Shown here: positions 1 to 8,877 of the stretch, piece by piece
How the letters are laid out: each line of letters opens with the position of its first letter
Numbering within the stretch: position 1 is the first letter of the stretch
Assembly: GCA_022764275.1 (NCBI GenBank)
Contig: JALERH010000028.1
Span: 1 to 64,000 of the forward strand
Length of the DNA stretch: 64,000 bases
Reading direction: 5' to 3'
Source: Blautia sp.
GTDB lineage: Bacteria; Bacillota; Clostridia; Lachnospirales; Lachnospiraceae
Made by a program: the position numbers and the translations under genes
The notes under the pieces: generated by a model
Databases searched by the model: none
What the model saw: only the letters and a program-made list of their open reading frames with translations
What the model was told of the DNA's origin: nothing

Positions 1-699
1 GGATATCTGCCGGAGGAACGGGGACTTTACCCTAAAAAGACGGTGAGTGAGCAGCTGATCTATCTGGGAATGCTGCGGGGATTGAGCGCCGGAAATGCAA
101 AGAAAAATATGAAAAAATGGATTTCCCGGATGGGGGTAGAGCAGTACGAAAACAGAAAGCTGGAGACACTTTCCAAGGGAAACCAGCAGAAGATTCAGCT
201 TGCACAGACCCTGATCTGTGATCCGGAAATCATCATTCTGGATGAGCCATTTTCCGGGCTGGATCCTGTGAATTCGCAAATATTAAAGGATGTGATCCAG
301 GAACAGATCCAGGCTGGAAAGCTGGTGATCTTTTCAAGTCATCAGATGAGTTATGTAGAGGAATTCTGTGAGGATATTGCAATATTAAACCACGGGGAGG
401 TGGTTCTTTCCGGTGACCTGCGTGAGATTAAAAGGGAATTCGGACATGACCGACTGGTGCTTTCCGCAATGGAAGAGACTCCGGAGGAACTGGCAGTATG
501 TCTGCAGGATGTATGTTCTGATCTTCTGGAGGTGGAAAAAATTCAGAAAGACAGAGTGATCATACGGAAAAAGAGGCCGGAAAACAAACCGCTTATTCTG
601 AAAAGATTACTGGAACAGGACGTGGATCTGGAGTTCTTTGGAATGTATGAGCCATCCCTGAATGATATTTTTATGGAGAAGGCAGGTGACGAAGCATGA
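1..699 (+). CDS. ABC transporter ATP-binding protein, NatA-like (5' end missing)
   Basis: Nucleotide-binding subunit of an ABC-2 type exporter, acting at the cytoplasmic face of the membrane. The gene enters from the left in frame with base 1, so about 232 residues are visible and the Walker A segment lies outside. Seen: the signature LSKGNQQKIQLAQ (near base 170), Walker B IIILDEPFSGLDP, and a switch-region SSHQMSYVEE, where the usual histidine is kept. The C-terminal extension of roughly 80 residues is typical of NatA/YhaQ-type ATPases. Its stop overlaps the next start as ATGA, so it is translationally coupled to the permease at 696. The substrate cannot be read from sequence; sodium or drug export is known for relatives. 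Confidence 0.9.
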   Translation, partial: GYLPEERGLYPKKTVSEQLIYLGMLRGLSAGNAKKNMKKWISRMGVEQYENRKLETLSKGNQQKIQLAQTLICDPEIIILDEPFSGLDPVNSQILKDVIQEQIQAGKLVIFSSHQMSYVEEFCEDIAILNHGEVVLSGDLREIKREFGHDRLVLSAMEETPEELAVCLQDVCSDLLEVEKIQKDRVIIRKKRPENKPLILKRLLEQDVDLEFFGMYEPSLNDIFMEKAGDEA

Positions 700-1922
700 A
701 GCAGTTTCTGACTGTATTACGATTTGAACTCAATAATTATTTTAAGAATAAAAGCTTTGTGGTAACCACTGTGATCCTCGCACTGATCGTGGCAGGTGTG
801 ATTATCGTACCGACCATGATACCCGGACTTTTAGGAGATAAAAAAACAGAAGAATCAGAGGAAAGTCTGACAGAACTGGGTATCTGTGTCAACACAGATG
901 AGATGGAAAATGTGGAAAAACTTCTGGAAAAAATACCGGCAAAGTGGACAAAATACGAAGAGAAAGAGAGTCTGAAAAAAGACGTGGAAGACGGAATCAT
1001 AGAAAGCGGATTTGTCCTGAACAGCCTGTCCGATGCAACATACGTGGTCATGAATATGGGAGTCGGTGACGAGATTTTCAGTGAATTTGAGAACGCCTTT
1101 ACAGAATACCGGAAAGAACAGTATCTGGCGGAAAAGGGAATCACCCAGGAAGACCTTCTTGCTCTGGATGGCATCCAGTCCACGGTTACACCGGAAATAC
1201 TGGGGAAAAACAGCGCAAAAAACTATGCATATACGTATGTGCTGGTGTTCTGTGTTTATTTCCTGATTCTTTTCTATGGACAGATGATCGCGGTGTCTGT
1301 GACGACAGAAAAAAGCAATCGCGCCATTGAAATTCTGGTGACAAGTGTAAACCCAAACAGCCTTATCTTCGGAAAGGTTCTGGCAGGCGCGCTGTCTGGT
1401 ATTCTGCAGATGGTGATAATCCTGGGAAGCGCTTTTGCTGCATATGGAGCCTTTCGGGAGGCATGGGGAGAAATGCTGGATTTCCTGTTCCATATCCCTG
1501 CAAAGGTGCTCGTTTCCTTTGCATTTTTCGGAATCCTGAGCTATCTCCTGTACGCATTTATCTTTGGAATGCTGGGCGCTTTGGTCTCCAAAACAGAGGA
1601 CATCAGTAAGAGCGCGACGCCGGTAACCATCCTGTATGTAGCGTCTTTTATGATTGCCATATTCGGACTGTCAGACTGCGACAGCATGATGGTGAAGGTG
1701 GCATCCTTTATCCCATTTACTTCAGGAAATGCCATGTTCATCCGTATTTCCATGGGAAATGTGGCAGTGTGGGAAATCATTGTTTCTGCTGTGATCCTAT
1801 TGGCGGCCTGTGTGATAACAGGAATCCTGGGAGCAAAGCTTTTCCGGTTCGGGACACTTCATTATGGAAATCCTGTAAAGCTTACCAGGGCACTGAGAGC
1901 GTTAAAAGAGCAGAGTTCATAA
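696..1922 (+). CDS. ABC-2 type transporter permease, NatB-like
   Basis: Membrane subunit paired with the ATPase that ends at 699 (4-base overlap). 408 residues: one N-terminal transmembrane segment (about residues 20-43), a hydrophilic extracytoplasmic domain (about 45-175) rich in Glu/Lys, then five or six hydrophobic segments in the second half (about 178-200, 228-250, 268-298, 312-330, 350-385). This layout is that of the ABC2_membrane_3 family to which NatB and YhaP belong. The hairpin at 1983-2010 would end the transcript. Substrate unknown. Confidence 0.9.
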   Translation: MKQFLTVLRFELNNYFKNKSFVVTTVILALIVAGVIIVPTMIPGLLGDKKTEESEESLTELGICVNTDEMENVEKLLEKIPAKWTKYEEKESLKKDVEDGIIESGFVLNSLSDATYVVMNMGVGDEIFSEFENAFTEYRKEQYLAEKGITQEDLLALDGIQSTVTPEILGKNSAKNYAYTYVLVFCVYFLILFYGQMIAVSVTTEKSNRAIEILVTSVNPNSLIFGKVLAGALSGILQMVIILGSAFAAYGAFREAWGEMLDFLFHIPAKVLVSFAFFGILSYLLYAFIFGMLGALVSKTEDISKSATPVTILYVASFMIAIFGLSDCDSMMVKVASFIPFTSGNAMFIRISMGNVAVWEIIVSAVILLAACVITGILGAKLFRFGTLHYGNPVKLTRALRALKEQSS

Positions 1923-1982
1923 GAAGTAAAAATATCCCCGCATATTTTTTTATGAGAAAGTATATGCTATTAGAAAAGGAGA

Positions 1983-2010
1983 GAGGTGTTGCAAGGGCAG
2001 CGCCTCTTTT
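1983..2010 (+). terminator. intrinsic terminator after the ABC exporter
   Basis: GAGGTGTTGC (1983-1992), loop AAGG, GCAGCGCCTC (1997-2006) form a 10-bp stem allowing two G-U pairs, followed by TTTT. It lies between the permease stop and the YdcZ-like gene. Confidence 0.7.
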
Positions 2011-2039
2011 CGCAATAAGCAGATAACGGAGGGAAAAAT

Positions 2040-2474
2040 ATGTGGGGTATTCTGGTTGCACTGATTTCAGGCGCGCTGATGAGCATTCAGGGAGTATTTA
2101 ACACAGAGGTGACGAAGCAGACGAGTCTGTGGGTGTCTACCGGCTGGGTGCAATTTTCTGCATTTCTGGTCTGTGTCCTGGCATGGATTTTTACGGGAAG
2201 GGACAGTGTGGGAGCCCTGTGGCAGGTGGACAATAAGTACACTCTTTTAGGTGGTGTAATCGGGGCATTTATTACAGTGACCGTGATTCAGAGTATGGGG
2301 GCGCTTGGACCGGCAAAGGCTGCCATGCTTATTGTGGTTTCACAGCTTGCTGTGGCGTATCTGATCGAGCTTCTTGGCCTCTTTGGAGTGGATAAACAGC
2401 CCTTTGAATGGAGAAAAATCATCGGGATGCTTATTTCTATTGCAGGAATTATTATATTTAAATGGCAAAAGTGA
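2040..2474 (+). CDS. DMT family transporter, YdcZ/DUF606 type
   Basis: Small integral membrane protein of 144 residues with four to five hydrophobic helices covering nearly the whole chain, starting immediately at the N-terminus (MWGILVALISGALMSIQG). The pattern N-terminal GxxxxxQ, central GGxxGAF and C-terminal GMLISIAGIIIF matches the DUF606 half-size members of the drug/metabolite transporter superfamily, which are thought to work as dimers. ATG at 2040 is preceded by GGAGGGAAAA. It stands alone between a terminator at 1983-2010 and the promoter of the next operon. Substrate unknown. Confidence 0.85.
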   Translation: MWGILVALISGALMSIQGVFNTEVTKQTSLWVSTGWVQFSAFLVCVLAWIFTGRDSVGALWQVDNKYTLLGGVIGAFITVTVIQSMGALGPAKAAMLIVVSQLAVAYLIELLGLFGVDKQPFEWRKIIGMLISIAGIIIFKWQK

Positions 2475-2513
2475 GAATTAGTATTGTAAAAATGAGAAAT
2501 GGTATTGTAAAAT
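2472..2513 (+). repeat. two tandem 21-bp repeats upstream of comEA
   Basis: Repeat 1 (2472-2492, begins TGAGAATTAGTATTG) and repeat 2 (2493-2513, begins TGAGAAATGGTATTG) match at 18 of 21 positions and directly abut. A partial third TTGTAAAA follows at 2513. The second repeat overlaps the -35 element of the promoter at 2505-2533. A spacing of 21 bp is two helical turns, so a protein could bind both copies on one face. Confidence 0.7.
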
Positions 2514-2533
2514 TGTAAAACTTTCGTTAAAAT
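2505..2533 (+). promoter_or_regulatory. sigma-A-like promoter of the comEA operon
   Basis: TTGTAA (2505-2510), 17-bp spacer, TAAAAT (2528-2533). It lies about 70 bp before the comEA start. Confidence 0.6.
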
Positions 2534-2603
2534 AGGAAATGGCAGAGTATGAGTGACGGGGAACTTGCCGTATATTTTCGGCAAAGGAGTGAACCGGCAT
2601 ACC

Positions 2604-3377
2604 ATGAGGAAAGATAGAAAAAAGTCATTGAGGTGCTGCGGGTGGCTGCTGGCATCTCTGCTTTTCGGGATGGCAGGACTGACAGGCTGCAAAGACCGTG
2701 AGGCGGAGTTTTTAAAGGCAGAAGTGCAGGAGACAGAAGCACAGGAAGAATATGGGCAGGAAGCTGCTGCGCAGGAAGCAGAAGCCCGGAAAACAGAAGT
2801 GCAGGACGCAGCACAGGAAATGAATACGGAAGCAGGCGAAGAAGATTCTTCAGAAAAAGAGCCTGCCAGGATTTTTGTAGATGTGTGCGGGGCGGTTGCA
2901 AACCCCGGCGTATATGAACTGGAAGAAGGAAGCAGGATTTTTCAGGCAGTGGAAGCAGCGGGTGGTTATCTGCCGGAGGCGGCTGAATACTATCTGAACC
3001 GGGCAAAGAGCCTTTCGGACGGACAGCAGATTTATGTTCCGACGAAGACAGAGCTGGAGGAAGCCAAAGAAAACGGGGGGAATCCGGTTTTTGCCGCAGC
3101 GCCGGAAGCAGAAGCGGAGGAAGCCGGAAACAGCCAGGGAGCAGACAGTGCTTCGGGGAACTTTTCCGGGGAAGGAACGTCAAACCGGGTAAACTTAAAT
3201 ACTGCAGACGAATCTCAGCTTACCACGCTGACCGGTATCGGAAATTCAAAGGCGAAAGCCATTATTGCTTACCGGGAAGCGAATGGAGGATTTTCTTCTA
3301 TAGAAGAGATTATGAATGTAGAGGGGATTAAGGAAGGCACTTTCGCCAGGATAAAAGACGAGATAGAAGTAGGATAA
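2604..3377 (+). CDS. comEA: ComEA-like lipoprotein (SLBB plus helix-hairpin-helix)
   Basis: DNA-binding receptor of the transformation machinery, expected at the outer face of the membrane. Start chosen at ATG 2604 because it gives a signal peptide ending in the lipobox LTGC (Cys29); an AAGGAG lies about 14 bases upstream. Order: lipid anchor, Glu/Ala-rich linker with repeated QEAEA/TEVQ motifs (about 30-95), SLBB domain beginning IFVDVCGAVANPGVYEL (about 96-155), a second linker, and a C-terminal ComEA helix-hairpin-helix beginning VNLNTADESQL with the GIG turn (last 65 residues). 257 residues. A lipid anchor rather than a transmembrane helix is a variant of the family. First gene of a run that also carries comEC. 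Confidence 0.88.
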   Translation: MRKDRKKSLRCCGWLLASLLFGMAGLTGCKDREAEFLKAEVQETEAQEEYGQEAAAQEAEARKTEVQDAAQEMNTEAGEEDSSEKEPARIFVDVCGAVANPGVYELEEGSRIFQAVEAAGGYLPEAAEYYLNRAKSLSDGQQIYVPTKTELEEAKENGGNPVFAAAPEAEAEEAGNSQGADSASGNFSGEGTSNRVNLNTADESQLTTLTGIGNSKAKAIIAYREANGGFSSIEEIMNVEGIKEGTFARIKDEIEVG

Positions 3378-3388
3378 GGAGAATATAA

Positions 3389-4078
3389 ATGAGCAGGAAA
3401 GTATTGGTAGTAGACGATGAGAAGCTGATTGTAAAAGGAATCCGTTTCAGTCTGGAGCAGGAAGGAATGGAAGTGGACTGTGCCTATGACGGCGAGGAGG
3501 CCGTGGAGAAGGCGAAGGAAAAGAAATATGACATTATTCTTCTGGATCTGATGCTTCCGAAGATGGACGGTCTGGAAGTCTGCCAGCAGATACGTGAATT
3601 TTCCAACGTCCCGATCATTATGCTTACTGCAAAAGGCGAAGACATGGATAAGATTCTGGGTCTGGAATACGGCGCGGATGATTATATCACAAAGCCATTC
3701 AACATCCTGGAGGTGAAGGCACGCATCAAGGCTATTATGCGCCGTGCCGGAAGCGGTCAGGAGGAAAAAGAAAAGGCAAAAACCATCGAGATTGGTGATC
3801 TTCGCATGGACTGTGAGGGACGCCGTGTCTTTATTGCAGGTAAGGAAATCAACCTGACCGCAAAGGAATTTGATGTACTTGAGCTTCTTGTTTTTAATCC
3901 GAACAAAGTCTACAGCCGTGAAAACCTGCTGAATATCGTGTGGGGCTACGAGTATCCGGGCGATGTAAGAACCGTGGATGTACATATCCGCCGTCTGCGT
4001 GAAAAAATTGAGGCAAATCCCAGTGAGCCGAAATACGTACACACCAAGTGGGGTGTGGGTTATTACTTCCAGGCGTAA
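3389..4078 (+). CDS. OmpR/PhoB-family response regulator
   Basis: Transcription regulator of a two-component pair, 229 residues. Receiver domain: acidic pair D9/D10, phosphoacceptor D53 in LLDLMLPKMDG, conserved T80 and K102 (TKPF). The C-terminal winged helix (about 130-229) has the family pattern LTAKEFDVLELL and VDVHIRRLREKIE, closest in appearance to WalR/PhoP-type regulators. Eleven bases after comEA with AAGGAG upstream; the partner kinase starts 3 bases after its stop. Target genes cannot be told from the window. Confidence 0.93.
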   Translation: MSRKVLVVDDEKLIVKGIRFSLEQEGMEVDCAYDGEEAVEKAKEKKYDIILLDLMLPKMDGLEVCQQIREFSNVPIIMLTAKGEDMDKILGLEYGADDYITKPFNILEVKARIKAIMRRAGSGQEEKEKAKTIEIGDLRMDCEGRRVFIAGKEINLTAKEFDVLELLVFNPNKVYSRENLLNIVWGYEYPGDVRTVDVHIRRLREKIEANPSEPKYVHTKWGVGYYFQA

Positions 4079-4081
4079 GTC

Positions 4082-5509
4082 ATGACACAGAAAAAGAAAG
4101 CAAGTTATTTTAAAAGTCTTCGTTTTCGTATCCTGATTATCTTGGTGATTCTGGGAATTGTGCCAAGTGTCATTGTAACACGGATCGTGATCAGCACATA
4201 TGAGGATAAAGCGATTGCTATCCGGGAAGCCAGTGTAAAAAATCAGTGTGACATTTTGTGCAACCTGTTAATTAAAGAAAACTATATGAATGACTCCAGC
4301 TCGCAGGTGGTAAACAGCAAGCTGGAGTTGTTGTCTAATGCTTTCGGCGGCAGGATTCTGATCGTTGACAGGGATTTTAAGATTGTAAAGGATACTTACG
4401 GAGCCGATGAAGGGAAAACCCTGCTTTCCTCCATGATCATCAAATGTTTCCGTGGAGAAGAGGCAGTGCGCTATATCAGCAAAAGCCAGAAAATTGAGAT
4501 GGCAGTACCGGTGAAAAGCCCGGAGGTAAAACAGCTCCAGGGAGCTATGCTGATTACTTTTTCCACCAGTGAGATCGCAGCGACCATAGACGGGCTGGAG
4601 CAGAAGGGGATTCTGATCGTGGGAATCATCGTGGCTCTTTCCATTTTGCTGGGATATATTCTGTCAACGGTGCTGGTGAAGCCCTTTGCAAGGGTTACAA
4701 AGTCTATCGAGGATCTGACGGACGGCTACCAGAATGAGGAAATTTCAGTGCCGGACTATACAGAAACTGCTCTGATCACGGATGCGTTTAACAAAATGCT
4801 TTCAAGGATGAAGGTTCTGGACGAGTCACGTGATGAGTTCGTATCAAACGTGTCTCACGAGCTGAAAACACCCCTTACCTCTATGAAGGTGCTGGCGGAT
4901 TCCCTGGTGGGGCAGCAGGGAATCCCGGAGGAACTCTATCAGGAATTCATGGGTGACATTACGGCGGAAATCGACCGCGAGAATAAAATTATTACAGACC
5001 TGCTTTCTCTGGTAAAAATGGATAAGAAGGCTGCAAATCTGAATATTGAACATCTGAATATCAACCAGCTTCTGGAGGATATCCTAAGGAGACTGCGGCC
5101 CATTGCGGACAAGCGTAATATTGATCTGATCCTGGACAGCTTCCGGCCGGTGGAGGCGGATGTGGACGAGGTGAAATTTACCCTTGCCATCAGCAATCTG
5201 GTGGAAAACGGTATCAAATATAATGTGGATGACGGATGGGTGCGTGTGACTCTGGATGCGGATCATAAGGATTTTTATGTGAAGGTGGCGGATTCCGGCA
5301 TGGGAATTCCGCAGGATTCCATTGACAGGATTTTTGAGCGTTTCTACCGGGTAGACAAGTCCCATTCCAGAGAAATCGGCGGGACAGGACTGGGCCTTGC
5401 CATCACACGGAGTGCTGTGACAAAGCATCATGGTACGATTCAGGTGTCCAGTAAGGAAGGGGAAGGTACTACCTTTACCGTTCGTATTCCATTGTCATAT
5501 ATTCCGTAG
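4082..5509 (+). CDS. sensor histidine kinase
   Basis: Membrane sensor partner of the regulator at 3389, 475 residues. N-terminal helix about 15-36, extracytoplasmic sensor region about 37-175, second helix about 177-198, HAMP about 198-250, HisKA with H259 in VSNVSHELKTPLTS, then HATPase with the N box around ISNLVENGIKYN, G1 VADSGMGIP, F box FERFYRVD and G2 GGTGLGLAI. All kinase motifs are intact. The signal sensed is unknown. Its placement between comEA and a GerMN lipoprotein is a common Lachnospiraceae-style arrangement as I recall it, not something proven here. Confidence 0.93.
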   Translation: MTQKKKASYFKSLRFRILIILVILGIVPSVIVTRIVISTYEDKAIAIREASVKNQCDILCNLLIKENYMNDSSSQVVNSKLELLSNAFGGRILIVDRDFKIVKDTYGADEGKTLLSSMIIKCFRGEEAVRYISKSQKIEMAVPVKSPEVKQLQGAMLITFSTSEIAATIDGLEQKGILIVGIIVALSILLGYILSTVLVKPFARVTKSIEDLTDGYQNEEISVPDYTETALITDAFNKMLSRMKVLDESRDEFVSNVSHELKTPLTSMKVLADSLVGQQGIPEELYQEFMGDITAEIDRENKIITDLLSLVKMDKKAANLNIEHLNINQLLEDILRRLRPIADKRNIDLILDSFRPVEADVDEVKFTLAISNLVENGIKYNVDDGWVRVTLDADHKDFYVKVADSGMGIPQDSIDRIFERFYRVDKSHSREIGGTGLGLAITRSAVTKHHGTIQVSSKEGEGTTFTVRIPLSYIP

Positions 5510-5519
5510 GAGGTGCCAG

Positions 5520-6467
5520 GTGAGGAAAATATTTTGTATCCTTCTTTCTGTACTTGTGGCCGGCACTCTTTTGACCGGATGTACCGTGGAAGTGCAGGAA
5601 GAAAAAAGTGACAGCGTAAGCTTACAGTATTATCAGTATTATGTAAATAAAGAGGAGACGAAACTGGAGCAGGAGGACTATGTACCCGAGCAGGAGACGG
5701 CGGAGTTTATGCTTCAGGATATGACCACTGCATTGAATGAAAAGAAACCGAGTGGAGAAAATCTTGCTCTTCTGCCAAAAGAGGTGGAACTTAAGTCCTA
5801 CAATCTGAATGGTTCTACTTTGGAACTTCAATTTAACAACCAGTACAGCAAAACCAGCAGGGCAAGAGAAATCCTTATGAGAAGCGGCGTGGTCAGGACT
5901 TTTCTGCAGATTCCGGGAGTGACCGGGGTAAAATTCTTTGTAGGTGGAAATGAACTTCTGGATTCCAGGGGACAGCCGGTGGGAGTAATGAACAGTGAAA
6001 CCTTTGTGGAGTTGTGGGGAACCGATAAAGATGCTTACCGGTATGATACTTTTACCCTGTATTTTACGGATAAAACAGGAAAAAAGCTGGTGGAGGAGAA
6101 GCGAAATGTTTACTATAAACGCAGCCTTCCCAGGGAACGGGTGATTCTGGAACAGCTTATTAAGGGACCAATGGTAAAAGGCAATTATCCCACCATTCCG
6201 GAAACGGCGGAAGTGCTGTCAGTATCCACGGCGGATGGCGTCTGCTATGTGGACTTTAATTCTGCTTTCCGCGATTCGATGCTGGATCTTCCGGTAGATA
6301 CCGTAATCTATTCCGTGGTAAATTCTCTGCTGGATGAAGAAAAAGCAGACAAAGTGCAGATTTCTATTGAGGGAAAGGATGATGCTGCTTTGGGGGATGG
6401 AACATCGTTGTATAATTTCTATGGATGGAATGAGGAACTGATTTCCGCACTGGAAATGCAAAATTAA
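5520..6467 (+). CDS. lipoprotein with two GerMN domains
   Basis: Exported lipoprotein, 315 residues. GTG start at 5520 fits a strong TAGGAGGTG at 5507-5515 and gives a signal peptide with lipobox LTGC (Cys21). Two GerMN-like modules follow, about residues 65-165 and 195-300; the second contains VCYVDFNSAF, the typical beta-hairpin of the family. In Bacillus GerM is needed for sporulation and germination; single GerMN proteins also occur next to sensor kinases. It follows the kinase by 10 bases, so it may be part of the same signalling unit. Function inferred from family only. Confidence 0.85.
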   Translation: MRKIFCILLSVLVAGTLLTGCTVEVQEEKSDSVSLQYYQYYVNKEETKLEQEDYVPEQETAEFMLQDMTTALNEKKPSGENLALLPKEVELKSYNLNGSTLELQFNNQYSKTSRAREILMRSGVVRTFLQIPGVTGVKFFVGGNELLDSRGQPVGVMNSETFVELWGTDKDAYRYDTFTLYFTDKTGKKLVEEKRNVYYKRSLPRERVILEQLIKGPMVKGNYPTIPETAEVLSVSTADGVCYVDFNSAFRDSMLDLPVDTVIYSVVNSLLDEEKADKVQISIEGKDDAALGDGTSLYNFYGWNEELISALEMQN

Positions 6468-6497
6468 AATAAAAGCAATATAGGAGGAAGGCTTTTC

Positions 6498-8804
6498 GTG
6501 ACGAGACGTCCATTATGTCTTGTGTGCCTGCTTCTGATGCTTGGCATGTGTCTTGCGGACCTTCTGGGATTTCCCCTGATACGGGGGAATCCCCTGCCGC
6601 AGGAGGTACAGTCATGGGTAGAAAAGCATCCGGAGGCCACCGTCTGCGGGGAGGTGGAAAAGTGCACGGCAGGAGAGTTTTCCGTATCTGTCTGGCTGAA
6701 AGAGTCATATCTAATTTACAATTCAGAAAAAGTTTCCATTGAAAATGTGAAAGTATTTTTAAAAGAAAATGAGCTGGTTCCGGCAGGAACCATTGTTTTG
6801 CTGTCCGGAAAACTGGAGAGGGTGCCTGGCCCTCGGAATCCCGGAGAATTTGACAGCAGGCAGTATTACGCTTGCGAACATATCTATTATTTCCTGAAGG
6901 ATGCACAGATTGAAAAGAAATCCGAAAGTTATTCCGCATATCGGCAGTTTCTGCTGAATATTCGGGAAAGCTTTTCAAAGGTTTTTACAGAAACTGCGGG
7001 GGAAGCGGCAGCTATGTTTCAGGCCATTGTACTTGGAGATAAAAGCAGTCTGGAGGATGAGACAAAGCTGCGTTACCAGATGGGAGGAATTGTGCATATC
7101 ATGGCCATTTCCGGACTGCATATCAGCGTACTGGGGGTGGGGCTTTATCAGCTGCTGATGCAGACAGGCATGGGAATCTGGCCGTCTGGACTGATCGCCC
7201 TTATTGTGATGCTGCAGTATGGGATGATGACTGGCGGAACAGTGTCGGCCATGCGTGCTGTGTGTATGTTCCTCATTTCCGTCGGGGCAAAGATGTCAGG
7301 AAGAATTTACGATATGATGACGGCCCTGGCGGCGGCAGCAATCCTGATTCTTATGGAGTCGCCGGCATACCTGTACAGTAGTGGATTTCTTCTTTCCTTC
7401 GGGGCAGTTCTCGGGATTGGAGTTGTGTCTCCGGCTGTGATGCGTCTTGCAGGAGCAAGGACAAAAATAGGAAAAAGCCTGCTGGCATCCCTGTCTGTTC
7501 AGCTGACCACACTGCCGGTGATGCTGTATTCTTATGGAGAGGCATCTCTTGCGGGGGTTTTTCTCAATCTGGTCGTTCTGCCTACTGTGAGCGTTGTGCT
7601 GGGAAGCGGTGTGGCGGCTGCGCTGCTGGGACAGATTTTTCTGCAGGCCGGAGCTGTGGCAGCAGTACCGGGGAGAATTCTGTTGTGGGGATATGAGAAG
7701 CTATGTGTCCTGACAGGAAAAATCCCGTTTCTTACATGGACAGGAGGGCAGCCGAAAATCTGGCAGATTGCGCTGTATTATGGGTTTCTTGGCATCGTGC
7801 TTTGGATGGATTACAGAAATTATGAAGGAAAGAGGATGACCGGAAGTTCTGAAATCAGGATGCCGCAGATCATGAGACGTTGGAATAGAACGGCATCTGA
7901 AAAGATATTACAGAGAATGCTCTGCACTCTGTGCATCGCCGCAGGAATTGCGCTCCTTGGATATCATCCCTGTCCGGAGCTTAAGATCACCTGTCTGGAT
8001 GTGGGGCAGGGAGACGGAATTGTGGTGGAAACGCCGGAAAAATACCGATTTTTGATTGATGGAGGAAGCAGCAGCAAATCGAAGGTGGGGCAATATCAGA
8101 TTCTTCCTTTTCTGAAAAGCCAGGGGATTTCACGGTTGGATGGCATCCTCGTTTCCCATACGGATGGTGATCATATCAGCGGTGTGCAGGAACTTCTGGA
8201 CTTTATGGGAAAAGGGCTGATTTCTCTTCGGGTTGACTGTCTGTATCTGCCCAGGCTGTCGTGCCCATCAGAAGAATGGAAGGAGCTTGTAAAAGCCGCA
8301 GAAAAAGCAGACGTTCAGGTGCACATGGTAAGCCGGGGTGACACGATGAAGGCGGGAGAACTGAAACTTGCCGTTTTATCTCCAAAGCAGGGAGCCAGCG
8401 GGGAAAATGTGAATGAGGATGCTATGGTTTTTCGCCTGGAATACAAAGACTTCAGCGGCCTTTTTACAGGTGATATCGGCGCAGAGACCGAAGAAAAACT
8501 GATGGTGGAAAATATGCTGGCAGATGTGGATTTCCTTAAGGTGGGGCATCATGGATCCCGGCATTCTACCTGTCAGCCGTTTCTGGATACTATCAGGCCG
8601 CAGTCCGCCGTGATTTCCTGCTCGGAGACCAATACCTACGGACATCCCTCGCCGGAGACAATTGAGCGCCTGGAATCGTCTGGGTGCCAGGTGGAGTATA
8701 CCATGAAAAATGGAGCCATTACTCTGGAAACGGATGGGGAAGAAATGCAAATCCGAAGATTCCTGTCTGTATCCGGTAGAGGCAGCAGCCTTCGGTTGTC
8801 ATGA
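6498..8804 (+). CDS. comEC: ComEC/Rec2 DNA internalization channel
   Basis: Polytopic membrane protein that carries single-stranded DNA across the membrane in natural transformation. 768 residues, GTG start with TAGGAGG upstream. Order: two N-terminal helices, a soluble OB-like DUF4131 region (about 40-130), the Competence transmembrane domain (about 165-440, with GGIVHIMAISGLHIS, the family hallmark), and a C-terminal metallo-beta-lactamase domain with DVGQGDGIVVE, SHTDGDHISG and GHHGSRHS, so the metal ligands are complete. With comEA, and comF further on, the window holds the core late competence genes, although pilus genes are not present here. Confidence 0.94.
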   Translation: MTRRPLCLVCLLLMLGMCLADLLGFPLIRGNPLPQEVQSWVEKHPEATVCGEVEKCTAGEFSVSVWLKESYLIYNSEKVSIENVKVFLKENELVPAGTIVLLSGKLERVPGPRNPGEFDSRQYYACEHIYYFLKDAQIEKKSESYSAYRQFLLNIRESFSKVFTETAGEAAAMFQAIVLGDKSSLEDETKLRYQMGGIVHIMAISGLHISVLGVGLYQLLMQTGMGIWPSGLIALIVMLQYGMMTGGTVSAMRAVCMFLISVGAKMSGRIYDMMTALAAAAILILMESPAYLYSSGFLLSFGAVLGIGVVSPAVMRLAGARTKIGKSLLASLSVQLTTLPVMLYSYGEASLAGVFLNLVVLPTVSVVLGSGVAAALLGQIFLQAGAVAAVPGRILLWGYEKLCVLTGKIPFLTWTGGQPKIWQIALYYGFLGIVLWMDYRNYEGKRMTGSSEIRMPQIMRRWNRTASEKILQRMLCTLCIAAGIALLGYHPCPELKITCLDVGQGDGIVVETPEKYRFLIDGGSSSKSKVGQYQILPFLKSQGISRLDGILVSHTDGDHISGVQELLDFMGKGLISLRVDCLYLPRLSCPSEEWKELVKAAEKADVQVHMVSRGDTMKAGELKLAVLSPKQGASGENVNEDAMVFRLEYKDFSGLFTGDIGAETEEKLMVENMLADVDFLKVGHHGSRHSTCQPFLDTIRPQSAVISCSETNTYGHPSPETIERLESSGCQVEYTMKNGAITLETDGEEMQIRRFLSVSGRGSSLRLS

Positions 8805-8877
8805 AAAAAGCTTCCATAAATGATATTTTTGTGATATGTTTTAAAGAGCATAAAGAGTTTTTGACAGGAGTGAAAAT

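Noticed and set aside
1769-2026. Plus-strand ORF of 85 codons overlapping the permease end
   Set aside because: Overlaps the permease in another frame and reads through the terminator hairpin; no recognisable product.
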